NCBI RefSeq assembly: GCF_004342025.1
Contig: NZ_SLWN01000007.1
Location: 463,709 to 527,708 of the forward strand
Source of the DNA: Kribbella steppae
Lineage (GTDB): Bacteria > Actinomycetota > Actinomycetes > Propionibacteriales > Kribbellaceae
Length of the DNA: 64,000 nt
Direction: 5' to 3'
Shown: one piece after another, positions 42,184-50,061 of the stretch
Layout of the letters: each line of letters opens with the position of its first letter
Position numbering within the stretch: the stretch's first letter is position 1
Program-made: the position numbers and the translations under genes
Notes under the pieces: model-generated
Seen by the model: only the letters and a program-made list of their open reading frames with translations
Told to the model about the DNA's origin: nothing
The model's database searches: none

Positions 42184-42666
42184 TCACAGGTTGACCCAGG
42201 CGGTGACGACCGGGCTCCCATGGACGGACCGGCACCGAATCCGCACCGGACCACCTCGCTTCCGGTCGAGCAGGAAGCGCCCGAGTTCATCCAGTTGCAC
42301 AGTCTCCCGGCGGCCGTCGCCGTACTCGAGTTCACACCCGTCCGGCGACGCGCCGACGAGTTCGCCGACAACGGTCAGGCCGTCGTCACCGGGCACGATC
42401 TCCAGCTCGACTCTGACGTCCCCGCCTTCGAACGACAGCAGGCGATCCGCGGTGGTGTCGGCCGCTGCCCGTCGTACCGTTTCGTACTCGAGGTCCGGGG
42501 TGGTGCCGGCGGAGTCGGCGATCAGCTCGGCCAGCTCGCCGTCGAGATCGTGCAGCGTGATCGCCTCACGCGCAGCCATGCCGATGTCTTCGGGCAGCGG
42601 GTCAGCTTCTGCGGCGACTTGTCTCAACCACTCCAGCAGCGCATCGTCGTCACGGTCGGAGGTCAT
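42184..42666 (-). CDS. Small protein coupled to the ECF sigma gene, candidate sigma partner
   Basis: A 160-residue acidic protein. The N-terminal 55 residues are helical (LLEWLRQVAAEADPLPEDI, then ITLHDLDGELAELIADSAG). The C-terminal 85 residues look like a small beta-sandwich of carboxypeptidase-regulatory type (FEGGDVRVELEIVPGDDGL, LGRFLLDRKRGGPVRI). No zinc motif or membrane helix is present, so it is not a classical anti-sigma factor. Its ATG overlaps the sigma stop (ATGA). I recall similar two-part proteins beside actinobacterial sigma/CHAT genes. A role as sigma inhibitor or CHAT substrate is a hypothesis. Confidence 0.7.
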   Translation of the reverse strand: MTSDRDDDALLEWLRQVAAEADPLPEDIGMAAREAITLHDLDGELAELIADSAGTTPDLEYETVRRAAADTTADRLLSFEGGDVRVELEIVPGDDGLTVVGELVGASPDGCELEYGDGRRETVQLDELGRFLLDRKRGGPVRIRCRSVHGSPVVTAWVNL

Positions 42667-43259
42667 CTGACCTCACCGCCTGGTCCCGTCGCGCTGGGAT
42701 CGAACGGATACGGGCCGGCCGCCATGGTCTCCCGAAGTGACGCCAGACAACGCTGCCGGGTCGGGCCGACACTCCCGACGCGCATGTCCAGCGCTGCCGC
42801 GACCTCTGTATAGCTGGGCGGCGGATCTGCCATCAAGACCCGCAACAGTGTTTGACAGCGCGGCTTCAAGGAGCGGAACGCCCGCCACAAGGCCGAGTCC
42901 TGCTCTCTCCGCAGCAGCGCGTCGTCCAGCGGGTCGGCATCGTCCGGTACGTCGTCCCAGGTCTCGGAGACAACCACCTTGGACCGGCGCCGCAAGGCCG
43001 CGAGGCACTCGCGCCTCATAGTCGTGGCCAGCCAACTTCCGATGCTCTCCGGCTGCCGGACGGTATCGATCCGCTCCACCAGACGAAGCCAGGTGGTCTG
43101 GATGGCGTCGGCCGCGTCCTCCTGGTTCAGCCGCATGCCTCGGGCGATGTACCACAGCAGGTTCGTGTAGCGATCCGTCACTGCCGCCCACGCCGCCGGG
43201 TCGTCGGATCGCATCTTCGCGACGAGCGCGAGATTCTCGAGCTGCCGTTGCTTGTCCAT
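42663..43259 (-). CDS. ECF-type sigma factor of the CHAT/S8 cluster
   Basis: A 198-residue sigma-70 family protein. Region 2 lies at about residues 15-85 (DPAAWAAVTDRYTNLLWYIA, DAADAIQTTWLRLVERID, SIGSWLATTMRRECLAALRR) and region 4 at about 125-185 (SLKPRCQTLLRVLMADPPPS, LDMRVGSVGPTRQRCLASLR). The VGSxGPTRxRCL recognition helix marks the actinobacterial subgroup seen beside CHAT genes. The ATG at 43259 has GGAGAG upstream; the longer frame adds an Arg/Ser-rich antisense-like part. It overlaps the partner gene downstream. Confidence 0.92.
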   Translation of the reverse strand: MDKQRQLENLALVAKMRSDDPAAWAAVTDRYTNLLWYIARGMRLNQEDAADAIQTTWLRLVERIDTVRQPESIGSWLATTMRRECLAALRRRSKVVVSETWDDVPDDADPLDDALLRREQDSALWRAFRSLKPRCQTLLRVLMADPPPSYTEVAAALDMRVGSVGPTRQRCLASLRETMAAGPYPFDPSATGPGGEVR

Positions 43260-43630
43260 CGCGCATCTCTCCGGACTGTCGGCAGCCTTTCGGGCGAGAC
43301 CACGACGATGCCTCGGCGAAAAGTGCTCGACCGCTGTGTCGGAGTCGGCCCACCGCCCCCATCGGCATTCTCGCCGACAACAACTACGCAGTCCACAGCC
43401 CGAAGTCCGCAGGCGCTGTGCGCGACAACTGTTCGCGACGGCCATCTCGAACCTCCTTCCGATCGACGTGATGCCGACAAGAGGCGGGTGATCGGCATCT
43501 GATACCGACGGCCGCCGGGTATGAACATGCGTTTGAGCGAAGCGTCCTTTCTTGACCGGCGCCGAAAGGTATTTCCGGCCACGCCCGGACCTCCGACCTG
43601 AAGAAAGGTGAAATTGCGCGAGGAGGAGCA
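43260..43630. other. Divergent control region of the sigma and beta-domain genes
   Basis: About 370 bp between the leftward ECF sigma gene and the rightward membrane-anchored protein. It contains AT-richer stretches (CTTTCTTGACC near 43550, GAAAGGTGAAATTG near 43604) that could hold promoters, but no clear -35/-10 pair. Open frames crossing it are antisense-like. Confidence 0.4.
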
Positions 43631-44209
43631 ATGAGCACATCGAACGGGCTGCGGCCGGAGCCCTCCGGCCCGGTGAGCCGGGAGAACTGGTGGACCCGCA
43701 TCGGAACGATGGGCCAGACCTTGACCGCCGTGATCGGCCTGGTTGCCGCGTTGGTGCCTGTCCTCGTGAAAACAGGACTCCCGGGTCAGGCCGACGGCCC
43801 GACGCCGCCGCCGATCCAGGTGGTGACGACGCCCCACGAGCCGCCGAAATCGTCACCCCCGCCGACCGAACGGCCCGATCCGATCAACCTCACCGTCTCG
43901 GACCAGCTCACCGAGGGCGCGGAGGAGGAGATCATCGTGATCTCTCTCGAAGGAGCGCAGGTCGCCAGGTTGCACGCCACCCGCGAGCAGCCCGTGGTGA
44001 GCAAGCGGGTCACCACGACGAAGGCCGGGAACTACAGCTACGTGCTCGACGCCGTGATCAGGTGGTACGACGACACCGGCACCGAGCAGGTCACGAAGGC
44101 CACCGGCCGCGGCAGCGTAGCCATCAACGAAGGAACACGCCTCGACGTCTACCTCCACGAAGAACCCAACGGCATCACCCTCTCCCTGCAATCCGCCGCC
44201 ACCCAATGA
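43631..44209 (+). CDS. Membrane-anchored beta-domain protein of the CHAT/sigma cluster
   Basis: A 192-residue protein: a short cytosolic N-terminus, one helix at about residues 28-47 (GQTLTAVIGLVAALVPVLV), a Pro-rich linker (PTPPPIQVVTTPHEPPKSS) to about residue 82, and a C-terminal beta-rich domain with the strand pattern GNYSYVLDAVIRWYDD and GRGSVAINEGTRLDVYLHEE. No family was recognised. The topology suits an external ligand-binding or cell-wall-facing domain. GAGGAGGAG precedes the ATG. Position opposite the sigma gene suggests an effector or target of it, which is inference. Confidence 0.65.
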   Translation: MSTSNGLRPEPSGPVSRENWWTRIGTMGQTLTAVIGLVAALVPVLVKTGLPGQADGPTPPPIQVVTTPHEPPKSSPPPTERPDPINLTVSDQLTEGAEEEIIVISLEGAQVARLHATREQPVVSKRVTTTKAGNYSYVLDAVIRWYDDTGTEQVTKATGRGSVAINEGTRLDVYLHEEPNGITLSLQSAATQ

Positions 44210-44249
44210 CACGACCCTGAGCGCGGGCCGGCGTGGACGACGGCGGTTA

Positions 44250-45554
44250 CTAAGACGCTGCGAGGGTGAGGACCACTTCGTTCTTGCCGATGGTCAGGTG
44301 GCCGCCGGCGGCCTCGGCGCAACGGCGGGCGATGTCGAGGCCGAGCCCTGTCGAGCCGCGGTCGCTCCGGCCGCGTTCGCCGGCGCCGAGCGGGATGCCG
44401 GGCCCCTTGTCGGCGACAACGATGCGTACGCCGTGCGCCTCGCGCGTCAACGTGATCCGGGCCGGTGTGCCGTCGGGCGTATGGGCGACGACGTTCTCGA
44501 CCAACGCATCCAGCGCAGCACCGAGATCCTCGGCTGACGAGCGGACCATCGCCGGCGGGGCCGGCAGGTCGAGCGCCAGCACACGTCCCTGGTCCTCGAA
44601 GAGCGGTTCCCAGAAGGCGGCGCGATTGCGTGTCACCTCGACCGCGTCGCAATGCGCTACGCGTCCCTCTCGCTGGGGGCGTCTGGCCGCGCTGATGACC
44701 GCGGTCAGGGTCCGCTCCAGGCTGTTCACCTGGGTGTTGAGCTCCTCGGCGCGCTCGCGATCCGGCAACGCCTCGACCTGCAGCCGGAGTGCGGTCAGCG
44801 GCGTACGGAGTCGATGGGACAGGTCGGCGACGGCTTCGCGTTCGACCGCGATCACCTCGTCGATCCGGTCGGCGAGACCGTTGAGGGCAGCACCGACCTT
44901 GGCGACCTCGGCCGGGCCGGTCGTCGGGGCCCGGGCGTCCATGTCGCCGCGCGCCAGGCGTTCCGCCGTACTGGCCGTCTCTTCCAGCGGGCGCGCGAGC
45001 CGGCGGGAGACGAGTTCGGCGCCGATGATGCTGAGCAGCAGGACGAGCAGGCTGCCGCCGACCAGGAAGAGCATGCGCGGGACGATGCCGTCGTACAACT
45101 CGTCCGCGGTCAGGAACAGGCAGACCGACGCCGGCCCGGTCTCGGTGCCCACGCCGACCTCGACCGCCATGCCGCCGCCGACGTCGCGGTAGTCGGCGTC
45201 ACTGATCTTCGGCGGACCCTTCTTGTCATCGTCATCACCGTCGCCGTAGTCGCTCGGCAGCGGCTTCGGCGTCGAAACACCACCCGGCGGCGGGTCGCCC
45301 AGCGTCGTACCGTCGGCGAGCCGGACCGAGATCGTCCCGGGCTTGTCCGCAAGGCCGTCGATGTACGCCGTGATGTCGTCGGCCGTGTGATCCTTGTCGC
45401 CGACGTAGTACGCGACCGACTCGGCCAGGTACCGCGCCTCCTCCTTCGACTCCGACACGGTCGCGCTTCGCAGCAGGATGATCAGCGGTACGGCGAACGC
45501 CAGCACGACCAGCGTGGTCATGCCGACCGACAGCAGCAGGATCCTCCGGCGCAT
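44250..45554 (-). CDS. Sensor histidine kinase
   Basis: A 434-residue membrane kinase. Helices at about 5-28 and 165-185 flank an external sensor of about 135 residues that contains an acidic patch GDGDDDDKKGPPK. A HAMP region follows, then HisKA with EAVADLSHRLRTPLTALRLQ near residue 240 (phospho-acceptor His), and HATPase with N box ENVVAHTPDG, G1 DKGPGIP and G2 GSTGLGL. It lies two bases downstream of the response regulator gene and forms the usual pair. The acidic patch could bind a cation, which is speculative. Confidence 0.93.
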   Translation of the reverse strand: MRRRILLLSVGMTTLVVLAFAVPLIILLRSATVSESKEEARYLAESVAYYVGDKDHTADDITAYIDGLADKPGTISVRLADGTTLGDPPPGGVSTPKPLPSDYGDGDDDDKKGPPKISDADYRDVGGGMAVEVGVGTETGPASVCLFLTADELYDGIVPRMLFLVGGSLLVLLLSIIGAELVSRRLARPLEETASTAERLARGDMDARAPTTGPAEVAKVGAALNGLADRIDEVIAVEREAVADLSHRLRTPLTALRLQVEALPDRERAEELNTQVNSLERTLTAVISAARRPQREGRVAHCDAVEVTRNRAAFWEPLFEDQGRVLALDLPAPPAMVRSSAEDLGAALDALVENVVAHTPDGTPARITLTREAHGVRIVVADKGPGIPLGAGERGRSDRGSTGLGLDIARRCAEAAGGHLTIGKNEVVLTLAAS

Positions 45555-45556
45555 GG

Positions 45557-46237
45557 TCAGCCACCCGACAGCTTGACGCCGACCCCGCGAACGGAGTGCA
45601 GGAATCGCGGCTCGGCCGCCGTTTCGCCCAGCTTGCGGCGCAACCAGGAGAGGTGGACGTCGACCGTACGGTCACCGCCACCCCAGGGCAGGCCCCACAC
45701 CTCGGCGAGCAACTCACGCTTGCTGACCACGGCGCCGGGGCGACGGGACAGCGCGAGCAGGAGATCGAACTCCTTGCGGGTCAGGTCGACCGGCGCACCG
45801 TCGACGGTGACCTCGCGACTGCGTGGGTCGATCCGCAACGCGCCCAGGTCGACCGTCGACTCGCCTTGCTGGTCCTGACCGAGCCGCCGCAGTACGGCGC
45901 GGATCCGGGCGTCGATCTGGGCCGAGCTGAACGGCTTGATCACGTAGTCGTCCGCACCGGCGTCGAGCAGCTTGACCACGCTGGCGTCGTCGTCGCGAGC
46001 CGTTGCCACGATCACCGGTACGTCGCTGACGGCACGAACCATCGCGAGCACGTCCCGGCCGTCCAGATCGGGCAGGCCGAGATCGAGCAGCAGTACGTCG
46101 GGACGATCGCGCGCGACCATGGCGACCCCGTCGGCGCCGGCGGCAACGGCCGTGACGACATGGCCGGCCGCCGTCAGGGACTTGCCCAGCGACGTCCGGA
46201 TCGCGTCATCGTCCTCGACCAGCAGCACCCTCGCCAT
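45557..46237 (-). CDS. OmpR/PhoB-type response regulator
   Basis: A 226-residue regulator. The receiver domain (1-115) has the acidic pair EDDD at 8-11, the phosphorylation site DLGLPDLDG (Asp near 52) and Lys in DDYVIKPFSS near 102. The C-terminal winged helix (about 130-225) has VTRKEFDLLLALSRRPGAVV-type and VDVHLSWLRRKLGE segments. It precedes the kinase by two bases. A tandem repeat with 11-bp spacing upstream of the next gene is a candidate target. Confidence 0.94.
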   Translation of the reverse strand: MARVLLVEDDDAIRTSLGKSLTAAGHVVTAVAAGADGVAMVARDRPDVLLLDLGLPDLDGRDVLAMVRAVSDVPVIVATARDDDASVVKLLDAGADDYVIKPFSSAQIDARIRAVLRRLGQDQQGESTVDLGALRIDPRSREVTVDGAPVDLTRKEFDLLLALSRRPGAVVSKRELLAEVWGLPWGGGDRTVDVHLSWLRRKLGETAAEPRFLHSVRGVGVKLSGG

Positions 46238-46261
46238 GCGATGAGGGTAGCTGTGCGCCCG

Positions 46262-46867
46262 TTACGAGGGCGCTTTCAGGCCGGTGCTCCGCAGCTCCAG
46301 GTCGGCGAGTCTGGTGATGATCTCGGTGTCGCCTTCGCGCCAGGCCGCGACCGGGTCGTCGGAGATCTTGGCCAGCCGGTGCATCGGCTGGTTCGCCATC
46401 GCCCGGAGCGCGAACAGGTCCAGGTCCGCGTCGCTGTCGATGAACTTCCGCGCGGCCGACGCCCGGCGCGAGAACCGGATCCGCCGCGGCATCCAGATCA
46501 GCAACGCGAACAGCACCGGCAGCCCGATCGTCACCCCGGCCAGCAGGTAGGCCAATTGCTCCACCGCATGCGCCTGGTCGCGTCCAGCCTCCGCCAGCTT
46601 CCCCGCAGCCCCCGCGGCCCCGTCTACGGGCGACCGCAACTGATCCCCCACCACCGGGACCTTCCCGATCGGTTCCGACATCCGGCGCAGATCCCCCGCC
46701 AACCCGTCCCCTGCCTCGGCGGCCTTTCGCCCCGGAGCTCCCAAGGCATTGGTGATCCGAAAGACCAGCTGCCCGAGCTCCACACACAGCCAGATCCACC
46801 CCACCAGCATCAGATCGCCGACCACCTGCCCGAACCGCTGCGACCCCACGTCGGAATAGAGCTTCAC
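46262..46867 (-). CDS. Two-helix membrane protein upstream of the two-component system
   Basis: A 201-residue protein with a hydrophobic helix at about 17-40 (GDLMLVGWIWLCVELGQLVF) and another at about 105-126 (LAYLLAGVTIGLPVLFALLI), separated by a segment rich in Ala/Gly and charged residues, with a basic cytoplasmic C-terminal part ending in an alpha-helical domain. No family was recognised. It precedes the response regulator by about 24 bp on the same strand. An OmpR-type direct repeat lies 41-59 bp upstream of its start, so it is probably controlled by the system it leads. Confidence 0.65.
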   Translation of the reverse strand: MKLYSDVGSQRFGQVVGDLMLVGWIWLCVELGQLVFRITNALGAPGRKAAEAGDGLAGDLRRMSEPIGKVPVVGDQLRSPVDGAAGAAGKLAEAGRDQAHAVEQLAYLLAGVTIGLPVLFALLIWMPRRIRFSRRASAARKFIDSDADLDLFALRAMANQPMHRLAKISDDPVAAWREGDTEIITRLADLELRSTGLKAPS

Positions 46868-46907
46868 AAACCTGTCTCCTTCACCGCGGCTCGGGCTGAT
46901 GAACGGA

Positions 46908-46926
46908 TTCTCATCCAGTTCTCATC
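46908..46926 (-). promoter_or_regulatory. TTCTCATC tandem repeat with 11-bp period
   Basis: TTCTCATC occurs at 46908-46915 and 46919-46926, exactly 11 bp apart, the spacing recognised by OmpR/PhoB winged-helix dimers. It is 41-59 bp upstream of the membrane protein start and about 0.7 kb from the response regulator. Confidence 0.55.
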
Positions 46927-47092
46927 GGGACGTCTTCCCCGGCGCGCCGTAGTCTGAACATGCTCTTGTCCCCCAGGCCGGTGACGTTACTGCTGACCGG
47001 AGCAGCCGGTGTGGTCTGCTGGTCTCCCACCGAGGCTGCACACAACGACATTTCGTTGCTGTCAGCAACCACAAGGCCGGCCGGGTGGACGG

Positions 47093-47914
47093 TCAGAGGC
47101 TCGAGCGCAGGTCCCAGAGGAGCGGGTAGTAGCGGAGGTCCAAGCGGCTGCGGAGGTAGCCGGCGCCGGAGGAGCCGCCGGTGCCCGGCTTGGTGCCGAT
47201 CATGCGTTCGACCATGACGACATGGCGGGCGCGCCAGGCAGCGGCCAGTTCGTCGTGCTGGACCAGGGCTTCGGCGAGTTCCCAGACGGCGCCGTAGTGG
47301 CCGCGGTCGCCGGCGACCTTGCGGAGAGCGTCGCGAACGTCGTCCTCGGTGTCGGTGGCGAAGCCTGCCTTCCCGAGGACGACGAGGAACGCGTCCCACA
47401 GAGTCGGGGCCTCCAGCCGTTGCCCGAGGCGAGCCTTCTCGGTCTCGGTCAGGCCGCGGAACCGCTTCACGAACGACGGATCCTTCGCGCCGGACAGGAA
47501 CTCGATCTCCCGGAACTGCACCGACTGGAAGCCGCTTGCCGGTGACAACCGATGCCGGAACTCGCCGAAGTCCTGCGGTGTCATCGTCTCCAGGATGTCG
47601 ACCTGCTGCGTGAGCGTCCGCTCGATCGTGTGCACCCTCCGGAGCAGGTGCTCGGCCAGCCAGAGCTCACCGGACAGCATCGCGTCACGGGACGCGGTCA
47701 GCTCGTGCAAGACCTGCTTGAACCACAGCTCGTACACCTGGTGAATCGTGATGAACAGCAGCTCGTCATGCGCCGGCGGATCCGACTCCAGCCGCTGCTG
47801 ATCGAGCAGCTCGGCCAGCCGCAGGTAACTGCCGTAGGTGAGCCGACCGCCCTCCTCACCGAAGTGGATGTCGACCCCGTCCCACCGCCCGGCCACCCCG
47901 TCACCAGTACTCAT
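47093..47914 (-). CDS. kynA: Tryptophan 2,3-dioxygenase
   Basis: A 273-residue haem dioxygenase that converts L-tryptophan to N-formylkynurenine. Diagnostic stretches are LTYGSYLRLAELLDQQ near residue 18, DELLFITIHQVYELWFKQVL near residue 43 (the His of FITIHQ is the substrate-side residue), PQDFGEFRHRLSPASGFQSV near residue 105, and RARHVVMVERMIGTKPGTGG near residue 230 with the proximal haem His in RHVVMVERM. The ATG at 47914 gives the normal family length; the longer frame adds 45 residues antisense to the next gene. No kynurenine pathway genes adjoin. Confidence 0.93.
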   Translation of the reverse strand: MSTGDGVAGRWDGVDIHFGEEGGRLTYGSYLRLAELLDQQRLESDPPAHDELLFITIHQVYELWFKQVLHELTASRDAMLSGELWLAEHLLRRVHTIERTLTQQVDILETMTPQDFGEFRHRLSPASGFQSVQFREIEFLSGAKDPSFVKRFRGLTETEKARLGQRLEAPTLWDAFLVVLGKAGFATDTEDDVRDALRKVAGDRGHYGAVWELAEALVQHDELAAAWRARHVVMVERMIGTKPGTGGSSGAGYLRSRLDLRYYPLLWDLRSSL

Positions 47915-47996
47915 GAGGCCGAGGGTATCCGACGCCTTCCGTGACCGGTCAGCGATTGGCTCGTTGGGACTGAGGTACGCCGATACAAGGAGTTGC

Positions 47997-48446
47997 ATGT
48001 CCGCCACGGTCCAGACCCCGCTCGTCCCGGGTCCCATCCAGGGACCCACGCGTGAGGAACCACAGATCGAGGCGTTGCTGCCTGACGACTATGCCTCACT
48101 GGTCCACCTGGCCTATCTGATCCTCCCTCCTTCGATCAGCCGGCCACGACGGGTGGCTGCGGCGCACGGCGTCGTACAGCGTGTGCTGTCGCCGGCAGAG
48201 GGCTACCCACACGAGTTCATCCGGCGGAGCGTCGTACAAGAGGCTGCCCGGCAGGCATCCCGGCGTACGGCGTTGTGCCGGTTGGGTGGCCTGTTCGCGC
48301 CGTCCGACGCGGCTGACTTCACCCCGTGTGCCAGGGATCTCGACTCGGCGGCCGTCCAGCAGCGGACCAGGCGTGGTCGCCGGGTGGCCAGCACCATCAC
48401 CGTTCTCACCGCGGTCGGCATCCTCGCGTCGCTGCTGATGTCTTGA
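47997..48446 (+). CDS. Hypothetical tail-anchored protein
   Basis: A 149-residue protein. Residues 25-60 (ALLPDDYASLVHLAYLILPP) resemble the start of a sigma-70 region 2, then RRVAAAHGVVQRVL and EAARQASRRTALCRL. The C-terminus is one helix (VASTITVLTAVGILASLLM). AAGGAG precedes the ATG at 47997. It is divergent from kynA. I cannot assign a family; a degenerate sigma-like or anti-sigma role is possible but weak. Confidence 0.6.
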   Translation: MSATVQTPLVPGPIQGPTREEPQIEALLPDDYASLVHLAYLILPPSISRPRRVAAAHGVVQRVLSPAEGYPHEFIRRSVVQEAARQASRRTALCRLGGLFAPSDAADFTPCARDLDSAAVQQRTRRGRRVASTITVLTAVGILASLLMS

Positions 48447-48513
48447 CGCAGTGAAGCGGTCCGCCTACCTTCGGTGAAACCGCTCTCTTCCTACCGCCCC
48501 GGGGAGATCTGTG

Positions 48514-49992
48514 ATGTTCGTTGGAATCGTTTCCAGCCTCAGCTTGCTCGTATCACCGCTCGGCGCGCCACCGCCCGCACCCTCGACCCCGGCGGTCACC
48601 ATGCCAGTTGACAGAGCCACCCAAGCAACGATCTGTAACAAGTACTGCGACGCCCGCGATCCCGCCCTGTCCCCCGGCGACCGGGCCCCGGTGTCGGCGA
48701 CGCTCTTCGGCCGGACGATCACCCTGCACTTCGACGACGCCGACGCGATGGGCTGGGCGTCGATCGAGAACGGCAACCCCGGCGACGAGATCTGGCTGGA
48801 CCGTTCGATGGACGGCGGCCGGACCTGGACCGACGGCAGCCGCCTCGGCAACACCGCGATCCCGTCCGGCCAGAGCGGCTGGCGCACGCAGATGTACAAC
48901 GTCGACGACTGGAACAACCACGGTGTCGGCGCACTCCGGGCCTGCGGCAAGGCCGGCGACCGTCCCGACATCGCCTGTACGGCGTGGGCCCGGACCACCT
49001 GGAACGCGGGAGACCGTCGTACGGCGGCCGCCACCGCGCAGATGCAGTTCTACAACTACGCGACCGGACTGTTCGACACCACCGGCTGGTGGAACTCCGC
49101 CAACGCGCTCAACGCGGTGATCGACAACATCCGGGTCAGCGGAATGGCCAGCTACCAGTACGCGATCGCCCGGACCTACGACCTCAACCTCAACGCCGCA
49201 CAAGGCCAGTTCCGCAACGACTACATCGACGACACCGGCTGGTGGGGTCTCGCCTGGATCGCGGCGTACGACCTGACCGGCGAGACCCGCTACCTGCAGA
49301 CCGCTCGGGCCGACGCCGACCACATGGCGGCGTACTGGGACAACACGTGCGGCGGCGGGGTGTGGTGGAGTGAGGCGAAGACGTACAAGAACGCCATCTC
49401 GAACTCGCTCTACATCCACCTGAACGCGGCCCTGCACAACCGGATCACCGGCGACACCGCCTATCTGCAACGAGCGCAGAGCGGCTGGACCTGGTTCCAG
49501 CAGACCGGGATGGTCAACAGCTCGTACCTGGTCAACGACGGAATCGACCTGTCCACCTGCAGGAACAACGGCGACACCGCATGGACCTACAACCAGGGCG
49601 TGCTGCTCGGCGCACTCACCGAGTTGTCCACGGCAACGAACAACTCGGCCCACCTGACCACCGCCCGGCAACTCGCCGACGCGGCGACGACGGCGAGCTC
49701 GCTGCACACCGCCGACGGCATCCTCCGCGAACCGTGCGAGTCCGGCGACTGCGGCGGCGACGGACCGTCCTTCAAGGGCGCCCACGTCCGCGGCCTGGCC
49801 AAACTCAACGCGGCCCTCTCCGACCACCCCTACACGACCTACCTACAACGCCAGGCCGACCGTGCCTTCGCCTCGGACCGTACGGCGATGGACCAGTACG
49901 GCCTGCGCTGGTACGGCCCGATCGACACACTGGACGCCGCCCGCCAGCAATCCGCCCTGGACCTCCTGAATGGCGTCCCCGACCCGGGGTGA
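48514..49992 (+). CDS. Secreted glycoside hydrolase family 76 (alpha-1,6-mannanase-like)
   Basis: A 492-residue protein with a short signal peptide (VGIVSSLSLLVSPLGAP). The N-terminal 150 residues form an accessory domain (FGRTITLHFDDADAMGWASI) with paired Cys. The catalytic (alpha/alpha)6 barrel follows, with the GH76 Asp-Asp pair at residues 239-240 (YIDDTGWWGLAWIAAYDL) and CGGGVWWSEAKTYKNAISNS downstream. GH76 enzymes cleave alpha-1,6-mannan backbones of fungal or actinobacterial origin. A GGGGAG site precedes GTG-ATG; the ATG at 48514 has the better spacing. A terminator follows the stop. Confidence 0.9.
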   Translation: MFVGIVSSLSLLVSPLGAPPPAPSTPAVTMPVDRATQATICNKYCDARDPALSPGDRAPVSATLFGRTITLHFDDADAMGWASIENGNPGDEIWLDRSMDGGRTWTDGSRLGNTAIPSGQSGWRTQMYNVDDWNNHGVGALRACGKAGDRPDIACTAWARTTWNAGDRRTAAATAQMQFYNYATGLFDTTGWWNSANALNAVIDNIRVSGMASYQYAIARTYDLNLNAAQGQFRNDYIDDTGWWGLAWIAAYDLTGETRYLQTARADADHMAAYWDNTCGGGVWWSEAKTYKNAISNSLYIHLNAALHNRITGDTAYLQRAQSGWTWFQQTGMVNSSYLVNDGIDLSTCRNNGDTAWTYNQGVLLGALTELSTATNNSAHLTTARQLADAATTASSLHTADGILREPCESGDCGGDGPSFKGAHVRGLAKLNAALSDHPYTTYLQRQADRAFASDRTAMDQYGLRWYGPIDTLDAARQQSALDLLNGVPDPG

Positions 49993-50004
49993 CTCCAGCG
50001 CTGG

Positions 50005-50035
50005 GATTCGAACCTCTTCGAATCTGCTTCTTGTT
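50005..50035 (+). terminator. Intrinsic terminator after the GH76 gene
   Basis: A perfect hairpin with 8-base arms GATTCGAA/TTCGAATC and a CCTC loop lies 13 bases beyond the stop and is followed by TGCTTCTTGTT. It looks like a tRNA T-arm (GGTTCGAATC on the other strand) but the flanks do not fold as a tRNA. Confidence 0.7.
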
Positions 50036-50061
50036 CGGTCGCCGCTGGGCATACTGCAGTG

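Noticed and set aside
39560..42235. An 891-codon minus-strand frame opposite the TPR-CHAT gene.
   Set aside because: The plus frame carries the CHAT dyad and TPR pattern; the reverse frame is compositionally a shadow.
42663..43856. Long N-terminal extension of the cluster ECF sigma factor.
   Set aside because: The extra 200 codons are Arg/Ser-rich, cross the divergent control region, and a proper ribosome site precedes the internal ATG at 43259.
46960..47217. A short plus-strand frame with a signal-peptide-like start near 46960.
   Set aside because: No ribosome site; most of it is antisense to the end of the tryptophan dioxygenase gene.
50001..50024. tRNA-like GGTTCGAATC motif after the GH76 gene.
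   Set aside because: The motif is part of a perfect 8-bp terminator hairpin, and no acceptor, D or anticodon arm can be folded around it.
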